Assembly: GCA_964059195.1 (NCBI GenBank)
Contig: CAXKWD010000009.1
Location: forward strand, 151,726,778-151,790,777
Origin: Ectobius pallidus
Taxonomy: Eukaryota; Arthropoda; Insecta; Blattodea; Ectobiidae
Direction: 5' to 3'
DNA: 64,000 nt
The notes below the pieces were generated by a model. That model was not told the DNA's origin. It ran no database searches and worked only from the letters and a program-made list of their open reading frames with translations. Shown here piece by piece: positions 25,301-37,300 of this stretch (position 1 is its first letter; every line of letters starts with the position of its first letter). The position numbers and the translations under genes are program-made.

Positions 25301-28300
25301 CGCAATTCTCGGCCAACTTCCAGATAGGTTTTCTATCTGGCAGATAAATATGATATCAGGTGTTCGTCGTACAAGCCCTTAGTATAAGCACCCCATCTAT
25401 AAAATTTAAACAAAATAGTTAGAGCAGTTTTCGAGAAAATAGCAACCAATGAGTTTTTCTTCTTGAAAAGTGGTATTAGAAGTAAGAGAACCTTTTTATC
25501 ACATCTAACCCAAATATAAAATGTTGTTCTGATGACAATACTTCCTCTATCGTGTGTTGTGCCAGAATGGTACGTTATGAGTTTTGTGTGGCAGACGGGG
25601 AAATGTCTGTCCATCACGTGCAATAACTCAAATATGCTTCATCAGATATTCATGAAACTTGGTATACACATTTATAATGTCCATGGGAAGAAATCTATTT
25701 ATTTAAGACCACACCCGTTGACCAGTACCGAAACAACGACTAATTAACGGTCACATCTATTATACGAGGGCCGTTCAATAAGTAATGCAACACTTTTTTT
25801 TCTTAAAGCAGGTTGGTTTTATTCAGGATTCAAATACAACATATTATTCCCCAATCTTGCTACAAAACCCTACTTTTCAACATAATCTCCATTCGATGCT
25901 ACAGCCTTACGCCACCTTAATGGGTACCCCCCTCGTACATTATTCTCTCTCTCTCTCGAATCCTATGCCCCCATGTTGGGGCAAAGGGCCTCCAAGTGGA
26001 GGTTTCTGTTTACCTATGTGAATTTTGTTACACTTATTTTCCTAGAGGGGGCAAAGGGACAGGTGGCAAACCTATTGCCTCTCAACCCCCCTCCGGAAAT
26101 AAGGTATAACTTGGAAGTGAAAGGGCTCAGAAATTTTGTTAAGAGGCTCTAATTTAGGCTTGGAGTTCTTTTACGTGCTGTAAATCTCCCCCCTCCCCAG
26201 CTTAAAGTCCCTCCCAGATTTTTACGTCCTGAAAACCCCATTGACTGCGGCCGGGTTTGATCCCGTGACCTTAGGATCTAGAGGCGGGTACACTACCTCT
26301 AGACCACCACAGCCGACTCATACATAGTAACATTAAGACGATGACAGTATGGGGCTTACTGAATGTTTTTAACACTTTCCGCACCACGCCATCTTGCAGC
26401 GTTTTCTTCCGATTTTGTGATTTTTTTTAAAAACATACAATATGTATTACAAAATAATGAATTACTTACCCATGAAGATTGAAACTTCCTCTTTCTAGAA
26501 ATGATATTCTTTATTGTATTTACTCTCATGTAAATATATCACAGGCAAATAAATGGGAGGCTCTTTTGAGGATTTACTTTTTTCGGAAATAATTTTTTCA
26601 AGGTTTGGAGGGTTAAAAACCTATTTATTGCAAAAGTACTAACTAAAATTACTGAAACAATACATAATATAGAATTCTGACAACATTTTGGTTGTATATT
26701 GTCTAGTAATTAACACGTTTGTGATATTCTTGGACATCTTCACGAATTCTAACCTAGCTTCTTGTTGATGTTTTGGTAATCGCAGTAGGCCGATATAAAT
26801 TCGATAAAAAAAGTCGATATGAATTGATACAAGAATCGATAAGTGTATGAAGCACACTCCGTTGGGAAGTTCATAAACTAAGCTTTGTGTTTATCTGTCC
26901 AATCCTGTATTACACCAGTATTCTCCCATTGCTAAACACGGGATCGCGCGCAATGTAAGGGATACGGTCTTCGTTCACACGGGAGTAAAATGCGGAACGT
27001 ATCACGTACGGGCACGGAGCGGAAAGTGTTAAGTAGTTATCTAGGATGGCTCTGAATTCCGGTTCATTGTCCATATCAGCAAATTGTGAAATTAAAATTC
27101 CAAACCAAAATATATCAACAGGTTAGAATCCTATACTTTATAGGAAGCAAAGACAGAAACTGCTTCTGTAAGTTTCACAACAACTAGATTGGGCCTCCGG
27201 AACATGTAAAAGTTTAAATAATTTTCAATCCTTCATATGTATCTTATTTTATAATCCTCAACTCGCTTTGCTTCACTGAGGTTCTCAAGAAAGGTTTTTT
27301 AAAAGATTTATGGGAGATAGAGTGCGTGTATTTAGTCTGCTGTATTGGCTATTACCTTTTTTGCCACAAAAAACCTGAAAAAATAAATGTGGGAAGACAA
27401 TGGGATTTTTTCTGAATTTTCCCGTCGGTTGCAAGCCAAGTCTACGTTTTCTAGATCAACTGGAAGTGTACGTACATTTAAGGTGTATTTTATGGAGTAA
27501 ATTTCAACTGATATTAATTTAAATGGACATGATACAAGATAAAATAGCGACTAAGATTCATAGTATGTAAATATTCAATTTGGCCTTTGCCTTTAAGACC
27601 AGGGAAATCATAGAAAAACACAAGCAAAATTGGTTGTAATATGTTGTAAAGAATGCAGGACTTCATCTCCGAGTTATGATTAAAGAATATAAATTATGAA
27701 ATTTCTTTAACAGATAGAAGATAATTTTGTTAGTTCTGGACAAAAATATGTTAATTGGATTTAATTATTATGAACCTGAGACTTCAGAATGCGAGTCCAA
27801 GATGTTACTATCTCGACCACCCCATTAACTTTTTTGAATTTTCCTGTGGTTTACAGCCTAAAAGCTATATGTGTACCAAATTTCAAGTTTGTAGCTCATC
27901 TGGAAGTGGGCAAACATTAATGTCAGTGAGTGAGTGAGTCAGCCATGTGGCTTTATACTATAGGGATTAGTGGCATAAACGCTAAATAAATTCTGCCGTG
28001 TAAGGTTAGGAACTTTTCTATTATTTTCCCTGAACTCAGGACACCATACAATGCAGTAAACTTTACTTTAGACTGAGGCGGGTTATTCTCTGAGTACAAC
28101 ACTGTCTCACGACTCACCTTGCTGAACTGGCGTCCATCGTAAGAACAGATCACTGAATTCACAATACCAAGGCGATGAAAATTTCCAACAACAGCCTTAA
28201 TTCTGTCTTTATTCACATCGTTAGCAAACAGAACACCAGTGTTTTTCATGAGGGCGGCGATGTGAGACGCTTTGCCTCCGGGCGCTGCACACATATCTAA

Positions 28301-31300
28301 AATCCTCTCGTTCTCTTGTGGTGCGAGAGCCATCACCGGCAGCAAGCTCGATGCTCCCTGGATAATATAGTGGCCTGCGAGGTACTCGGGAGTGGCTCCG
28401 ATAGGAACTGTGGACGAATACACCACCAAACCTACTTTTGTCCACTTTCCAATAGGATCCAAGTTCACGCCTCTGTTTATCAGCGCCTGAAACATCGCAA
28501 GCATAACATTATAATTCTCATCTTAAGAAATGCTTACAAACCTTTCAAATATTGAGAAATGCAACATAATCCCAGTTCTCAAACAAATTACAACAGGAAT
28601 TTATTTTACTTTGTTGCTTATACCAGTATAGAGAAAGTATTGTGATCGTGACCATAAATCGAGATGGAGATAACACCGGGAAAACATGTTTTACGATACA
28701 AAGTTTAGGAATGAAGTTTTTTTGACAGTGAAACTATACTAATTATTCAAAAGTAGTCGAACGTTTGAAACACTTTTAGCTCACTTACGTACCTTTACTA
28801 GGACATGTTTCAAGAGGTAAGTACCCTCCCATCGTCAGCTAGCGGTCGACCGCTAGCCGACGATGGGAGGGTACTTACCTCTTGAAACATGTCCTAGTAA
28901 AGGTACGTAAGTGAGCTAAAAGTGTTTCAAACGTTCGACTACTTTTGAATGTTTTACGATGCCTAGGAACTGAAGGAATGAAGTCTTGTCCGTAGCAGCT
29001 AAACAGTTCTTTGTATTTACTTCATATTTTAATTAAGGGCATTGTTTGGAATTAAACCAAACCATCTGTGAATTTTGTTTCTGTAGGTGAAATATTAAGG
29101 GGGCTTTTCATAAAAACGTTTTACAAAATTTTGATTTATGAAAAAATGGTTCTAATGATTTTAATAAAAATGTTAATTAGATGGTATTTGACTCATGTCC
29201 ATTTTTTATTTACCTACGCTATCTCAATTACAATAGGCAATACATGAAAACTTAGAACAGTAAAATCACAGGTTAGATTTAAATAAACATTTTTTTCTTA
29301 TAAACATTTCTTTGTAATATTAATAAGTATCAAAATAAACACGAAATAAGTATGACAAATTCAGAATGATATTAATTAAAATATGAATTATATTCTTTCT
29401 TTTCCCATAATAATAATAAAACCATATAAAACTAATTGTTGTGAAATGCAGTTTAGGCTAGACAATAAAACCAACCAGAGCGAGGTGGCCGAGGTAAGAA
29501 GGCCTTGTGTCGGCGGCCAATTAGACATTGATTTTTCGTGGCTTCCTCATTTGCAAAAATCTAACTACCGTATTTATGCGAATGTAAGCTGCCTCTGCCT
29601 TTTTAGCAGTAAACTAAAGGAATAAAAATTAAATTAACCCCAAAGTGAAAAAATAAATTGCCTCATTTTCATAATATTAAAGTAACGCATTTCTTAGCCG
29701 CAATATGCCTGAAGTAAGAAAAAGAAAGTATAAGCCGACTTAAGTTATGATATTTTAATTTTATTTAATATAATTAAATAATACTGACGAAAAAGAAAAC
29801 AAATCAGTACTTAACACTTCATATGACTTTCAGTGTTGAATTTCGTGCGACTTTTCTATTCTTCATAAGTGCACTTACTGTTACCATCAGCTCAAAATTG
29901 TCTTTATTCACATTCCCACACGTTACGGCATTTATTTTTTTATTTTTTTACTTCTGAGCAGCTCATAATACATGCATATCCTGTAATACCGCTATCGAAA
30001 CACGCAAAACATCACTTGCTTACGCAGTTTTATGGATCTTATCGATGCTTCGATTAAAATTGACATATTTTCGATGTTAAATCGATTACTATATTGATAG
30101 CCTGGAGATTAGAGATAATCGATAGATGGCGGTTCTTGGAGGAGGGGAACCAGCTATGATGGATCAACCGGCTATATTGTGTTCATTTTTACCATTATTG
30201 CCTAAAAACCACTTGTATGCAATTTTAAGCCGCAGGCATATTTTGCTAGCAAGATTGAGATCGGAAATATACACACAAAACTTCACTAAAAAGGTATATT
30301 TACCCAGAATGATCATTTCAACGGGTCTTCCCGCCATCATCAGCTGGTTCCGACTGGCCCTCTGGCGCCGCCAGAGGGCCAGTCGGAATCAGCTGATGAT
30401 GGCGGGAAGACCCGTTGAAATGATCATTCTGGGTAAATATACCTTTTTAGTGAAGTTTTGTGTGTATATTTCCGATCTCAATCTTGCTACAGATTTGAAC
30501 ACTTCACTGTAAATTTCCATCTAATATTTATATTGATATTTTGCTAGGCTTAATGTAGGAAAAAAAGTGCGGCTTATATTCAGATAAATACGGTAAGAAG
30601 GATATCTGTCACTCAAAAACGAGTTGCAAGCACAGAATCTATCATATGTAAGTAGTGGCAAGTTTTTAAAGTGAAGTTACGTGTGCTAAATCTCCATCTC
30701 AAGCACTGTCTGACTGAAGGGCCTCCATGTGGAGGTTTCCGTTACCTATGTGAATTTTGTTACGCTTATTTTCCGAGAGAGGGCAGAGGGACAGGCATCT
30801 CAAGTATTAATGTAAGATTAATAGCACCAAAATACTGAAATTTTAAAACAACATTTTCCCTCTAAAATAGAATCCATTTCCTCTGTACCTGTGCCAGATC
30901 TCTTCTCCTCGTCTTGAGGGTATTGGTGCGTATTGTAAGTGGTCGCTGCACTTCGCTAGCTTCGAGGAATTCCAGGAGTTCAGACGTGGGGAACAGGTTC
31001 ATCAACCTCTGCATGAGGAATTCATTGTAACTGTAGTACGTGCACAGGTCACTCTGGAGCAACTCGATGTACTCTGAGCGGGACCTGTAAACAACATTTA
31101 GCTGGCGTCACTAGATGCATTCCACTACAAACTGCTTCCACAGTTCACATTACTGTATATACCCCTAAATAATACCCGCAGCAAAATTGTTGGGGGAAAA
31201 AAAAAAAAAATCTGTAGGCCCGTACATAACATTATTTTGGCATGAAACACCAGTGTTGACAGTTGACGTATGTTCCTGTATGGAAATTACAAGTAACAAG

Positions 31301-34300
31301 AAATACAATCATATATATTCCTTTCTTTCCCAGCCTGAAAATTTAAAATTCAAAATTCAGTATTCAAATAATACCACAGTTTTTCGTTCACAATTAAAAA
31401 AAAAAATATATTGTTGGGTTTGATGTTAAATGTCTTTATAGTTAACCTCCATTAAATGTTGGGGATGTGTTTTGCGGGACCTCCAATATGTGTGTTACAC
31501 GATATACAAAGAAAGACTCGTGGTTTTAGACACAACATATAATACATAATTTTATTGAATAAATTGCACTTTCAATAGCAGTATAACAAACCAATGTTCA
31601 TAGTATAGACTTTGAAAGACAGTATTTCACTAAACTCATAAGCTCGTATTATTATCACTCAGCTTTTACACAGTAATATTTCTTCATTGCACACATACCA
31701 TACATGAACTGAACGATGTTGACACAGCAACATGTGATGTATAGACTAACGTTTGTTTTCGAGACTTTTACTAATTGCTGCCTTGCTTATCCCCTCCCAT
31801 AATGCATCAAGCTTACTGTGCAATTGTCGTAAGAAAACAAAACACTTCTTCAAATAGCTTCATGGCTAAGAAATAAATATTAGAATAATTGTCGACATAC
31901 TCAATAAGACAATAAGTATAATGCCAAAATTCACGTTTCTTAAAACAGGCCACGGCAGATGAGAAGCTATCTTGACAGATTTAAAATAAGTGACGATCCA
32001 ACATGTCCATGCAACACGGGGGATCATCTCCTATTTTATTGCCCTATTCTCAACATAGAAAGCAGACGCTTGTTTCAAAAATGGTGGAAAACGGCCGACT
32101 ACAAAGAGAGCGCTAGCAAGAAGACACATCCAGGAGTTCTGCAAATTTGTTAATGCAACAGACTTTGAGAAATTGTAAACATTGTAAACTGTAAATAAGA
32201 TTATTACATATACAGTAAAATACCAGTATAACAAAATTTTCAGTATTACAAAATTATGTATTGGCCCCTTCTCTTTTCCCTATTTAATATGTGTTAAAAC
32301 ATTTCATTATAACAAATTTAGTATTTTCAGTAACAAAATAAAATTTCGCTTATTAACCTGTATATAATTTTCTTTTTTCTGGCATATGCTGCATAATATT
32401 GCCTCAGGGAGAGGCATTAATGATAAACAATGCATATTGTGTTGAGTGATGAATGGAAATAAAGAAGAAATATGCAGCCACTAACTGCTTTAGAGAAGCT
32501 GGAAGTAGAAAGAGAAGAGAACTGGAAAAGTAAGATGGGCCTGCAAGAGTGAATCTTAATTACTGGATGTGACAGTGTAACAAGAAATGACAGATGATGG
32601 AATTGTGGCAGACATTTTGAGGTTGAAGAGGAAGGTGTGCAACACAGTGATCAACAGAGTTTGACAATACATGGCACATAATCTCCAAGATTTTCTTCTA
32701 TCACAAATTCCATGCCAGATTCCATTTTAAATTCATGTGCAGTGGTTGGTGACTAGGTACTTTGACTTTTTCAAAAAATAAAACCCAGAACATTGTACAC
32801 CAGTGAAATTTCAGTTTAACAAATTCATTTCTGAGGTCCTCTAAATCTCGTTATACTGGTATTTTACTGTATCATCAATCGTGAACGATAGCCTAGTGGA
32901 ACAAATTCATTACTAACAAACTCTTATTGTACAAATGAACAGGGATATAAAGCAATAAATATAGCACCGATATCGAACTGAGGCTCGGCAAACAAAGCAT
33001 GTAGTGTTACTATGTAATGGGGTGTGCTGATGAATAATAATAATAAAAAAAATTACAAATTTAGGAAAATAATAGTATTAATTTTTCAAGATTCCTTCCT
33101 ATTATTATTGCAAACAAATGTAGCACATACCGTCCTTCCTGCCGTAGATTTTTGAAATCCGTGAGCACAGCCACAATGTCTTTAATTCTCCTCTGCACAT
33201 CCTGCAGGCCCAGGGGCTCCTGCGGTTCTGTTGCTGAAGGAAATGTGAACACGTCTTGATCTGCAATGTTCATCTGCAGCTCCTCCTCTGCGAGCTTCCT
33301 GTAACATCAAGCCAACTACTTCACCTACCCCAAGAAATATCAACACCGAAGCCAACTGAAGCATTGTACAAACTATGTACAGAAAGTAATGCCAGTGAGT
33401 CGATTAGAAGATATTTATTGATCCGATCGGTACAATATATTAAAAGATTTAAAATAGGCTCCTCCTGTGTCGATACATCGCTTCCAGCGAGATTTCCAGG
33501 CCACGGTAGGCCTTTTCCGGAATGTCCTTTGGAGCCTTGGTGCAAGCCTCTATGACTTTGTCAACTGTCCCAAAATGATGCCCTTTCATGGTCAATACCA
33601 AATTCTAAGTAAAAGTGCTGAAGAAACTCAAACGAATGCATCCTGACCGACAATGTGGACAATTGGAAACTTCACCACGACAACGCCTTCTTCATTTCCC
33701 GCTTCCAGGCCAATTCAAAGGTGCCAACAGTTCCCCAGCCGCCCTAAAGTCCTGACATGACTCCCCCGACTTCTTCTTGTTCCCATGCTTGAAAACTCCC
33801 ATGAAAGGACATCATTTTGGGACAGTTGACAAGGTCAAGAACAGGCTTTCACCAAGGCTCCAAAGAACATTTTGGAAAACGCCTACCATGATGCCTTTGA
33901 TGCCTGCAAGTCTCGCTGGAAGCGACGTATCGACACAGGAGGAACCTAATTTGAACTCTTGAATGTATTGTACCGATCGAATCAATAAGTTTCTTGTAAT
34001 TGACTCACTGACATTACTTTCCGGACAGACCATGTATGTAAGTGATGTTCATTTTTATGATACGCAATCTGCGAGTTTTGCGATTTCTACAGAATATTCC
34101 TGTACTATACATGAAGAACGCAACACTAATTTCTGTTTGATTTAATAGAAATGTCTTGCTTTATTGTTTCAATGTGGTGTTAATTAAATTTTTTTCTTTA
34201 CTAGTGTTTAAAACGCTGGTGCGACATTTTCAAGTAAAAACAGTTTATGGAAAACACAAAATGGAGTTGCCAATAAGAACAAATAAATGGAGAACTCTGA

Positions 34301-37300
34301 TTGGTTAAGAAGGAAAAGTAGCGATGGCATGTATTGCATACTATCTTTTCTACGATAGGGAAAAACATACAAAGATATTATGTGAAAAAAATGTTAAATA
34401 GAAACAGCTGTACGAGACGGTGGTCAAGTTCCGAAAATTGAAATGTTGGTGACTATTTTCATCGATACATTGATTACTTTATGCTTTCGCAATTACCTGC
34501 TATGAGCTGAATATTAAGGGGGGAAAAAAACCCTCAGAAGATTGTCATAGGTTCAAATCTCAGTGACAGCTAAAATGGAAGTAAAGACACAGGTAAGGCA
34601 GCAATAATATGATTATATGAGAGCTTGAACTACACGATGACTTACTCATCTCTCTGCTGCTTCTTCTTAAGTTTCTTTGCTGCCTTTTCAATCGGCAGTA
34701 GATCATCTTCATTCTCATCAGAATCGTCACCTCCAAACTCGTCATCGCTGCCTATGTCATCAGAATCTTCGACATCATCCAACTTCCCAACCTAGAAATT
34801 ACATACAAACAAACAAATTGACATGTCTTTCATTTCTAAACTTGCAAAACGGTCCATAATTTCCACTAGTTGATGATTTAAAAAATGATGAATAAAATTT
34901 ACTCTTAGTGGATAAAATACCTTACAAATTAAGCACGACGTTTCAGCTCTTCCACCGAGCCTTCTTCAGGTGCGCTCCTCTCAATGACTGACTCTCTGGA
35001 TGAAGAAGACTCCACTCGTTCCGCCGACCCACCTGAAGAAGGCTTGGTGGAAGAGCTGAAACGTCGTGCTTAATTTTTAAGGTATTTTATCCACTAAGAG
35101 TAAATTTTATTCATCATTTTTTAAATCTTTCATTTCTAACTATTCATTTATAAAAACCTGCTCTACAGAACATAAAAAGGTTTGACCTCTGCACGCCATT
35201 CTAGTGTTGTTAAGAAACTGCACTCCGTTCATTTCTAGAAATATGTGAAGTGGGCATTTACATAACTCACGGTGAAACAGTGTAGGAAACCTGATAATGT
35301 TGCTAGACCACTCAGGCAACCTGTCCCTAACTTGTTTTTCCCATGTGTAAAGCTATTGGCAGCATCGTATGATGCAATCAAAATAAATGAAACGATTATA
35401 GCCAGCCAATCAGTGTGTTGGAAGACAATCTACGGGCCACATAACCTGTGCTGCAACTGATTTGCATTTGATAAATTCTTTCCAATATATTAACAGGAAC
35501 GTCACAAGAACATTTATCAAGAATAGCTACAAAGGCTTTTCACAAGTTAAACACATGGTTTCTAGCTAATAAAATGACACTTAACATTGATAAGACCCAT
35601 TTCATACAATTTAGGACAAAAAACAGATGTATCTCAAATCTTGAAATTAATTATGGAACACAAATCATACAAGAAATTAGCAATGTAAAATTTTTAGGAC
35701 TGCAAATTGACCAAAATCTTGACTGGAAGACACACATAGAAATGATAAGTCCAAAACTGAGTTCAGCGTGCTTTGCTTTAAGAATTTTGAATAATATATT
35801 AAAACAGGATGCATTACTTATGGTATATTTTGCATATTTTCACTCGGTAATGAGGTACGGGATCATTTTCTGGGGCAACACTACCCATAGGGAGAAAATA
35901 TTTAGATTACAAAAGCGGGCAATAATAAAAAATGTGGAAAGAAAAAAAGGGAATCTTGTAAACCGCTGTTTGAAAAATTAAGAGTCCTCACTCTTACAGG
36001 GGAGTATATATACTCTGTTATGTGTTATGTAGTGAATAATATTGATAAATTTCAAACTAATTTTAGTGTACATGGACGTACTACCAGAAACATGAATGAT
36101 CTACACAGACCAAATAACTCGTTAAAACTCTTTCAGAAGGGTGCGTATTATTCTGCAGTACAGATATATAACAAGCTTCCAAACAACATTAAATTATTAT
36201 GTATTCAAAGAAAGAGCAAACCTTTCAAAACAGCTGTCAAGGAATTTTTAATAACTCACACCTTCTACAATTTGGAGGAATATTTCCAGCTTGGATAAAT
36301 TTGGCAGCTTACAGTTTCTGTAGGCCTATATTATTGTTATAACATGCATGTATTTTTTGATCTGACGTGTTCTATATCCTTGAGCCCCGCTCATCACAGG
36401 ATCTACAGGACGAGATATCTACATCTACACATCTACATACCATAAAATATACACTAAATTGGGTATTACTCCGGTGCCGGTAAACCGATTTAGTCCAAAA
36501 TAAATAGGCTTCTTCCCATAAACATTATAAATGCGTATACCAAGTTTCATGAAAATCCGATCAATCTATTTGAGTTATCGCACGTACAGACATACAGACA
36601 TTTCCCGATTATAGCCAGCCAATCAGTGTGTTGGAAGACAATCTACGGGCCACATAACCTGTGCTGCAACTGATTTGCATTTGATAAATTCTTTCCAATA
36701 TATTACCATAAAATATACACATAGGCCCGGTTGCATAAAAGCTCCAGATATCTTCTAGACAGCTAATCATTCTATACATTTATAGACTCGATAAACACCT
36801 TCCCATTTCCGAAAGCGAATTTGCTCAAGAAATAGCTAATGTCAGATAAATGAGTTGAGCACTTTGTCAATAGATGGAGACACGGTGCTTACTCTAATAT
36901 CAAGTTGGCCGTGATTGACTAGCAACCAATCGGAGCGCTTCTTGCTATTCTATTCAAAATGGCTGAATTATCTTTCTGCTTTTCCTTGTCTGCTAAAATG
37001 AATGTAAAATGTGAGATAAACTACGGTAATTTCGATTTCGAGACTTGTGCATTAGAGAAAAATGTCACCCATCAAAATCTGACAACATAATGCGTAAAAC
37101 GTAACACATTAATTAAGCTATAGCTAATTTACCACAGAAAGGAATGCTTCGATGGTTGTTCCCAATTCTAATGATGGGCTATTTAACGCTGAAAAAGGCA
37201 TGCTTGCAGTTGTTCCTTATTTAATATGATGGCCTATTTATCCATAGGTCATTCCTTTGACAGCCTGATTCTTTCCGAAACTCAATATCGTCAAAGATCT

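Larger units (their letters stand above)
28686..28960. mobile_element. palindromic ribozyme element with 12-bp target duplication
   Basis: ATGTTTTACGAT at 28686-28697 and 28949-28960. An unpaired 47-bp tail (28698-28744), then arms 28745-28847 and 28848-28950 around a GGTCGACC centre, almost base-perfect. Lies in NOP2 intron 6. The layout recalls Penelope-like elements with inverted terminal repeats. Confidence 0.85.
30238..30547. mobile_element. palindromic ribozyme element with 12-bp target duplication, tail on right
   Basis: ATATTTTGCTAG at 30238-30249 and 30536-30547. Arms 30247-30367 and 30369-30489 are near-perfect inverted copies, then a 46-bp unpaired tail 30490-30535. Nested in the ACCGTAT-ended element of NOP2 intron 6. 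Confidence 0.87.
29567..30594. mobile_element. ACCGTAT-ended element, copy d
   Basis: Ends ACCGTATTTATGCGAATGTA / TATTCAGATAAATACGGT with GTAAGCTGC/GCGGCTTAT blocks. Contains the palindromic element at 30238-30547. No matching 3-bp flank. Confidence 0.7.
34826..35139. mobile_element. palindromic ribozyme element with 14-bp target duplication
   Basis: TCTTTCATTTCTAA at 34826-34839 and 35126-35139. A 36-bp unpaired tail (34840-34875), arms 34876-34975 and 35030-35126, and a non-paired 55-bp centre. Begins 35 bp from NOP2 exon 4, in intron 3. Confidence 0.85.

Noticed and set aside
28221..28445. 74-codon minus frame inside NOP2 exon 7
   Set aside because: Alternative frame of the exon; the real frame carries the SAM motif.
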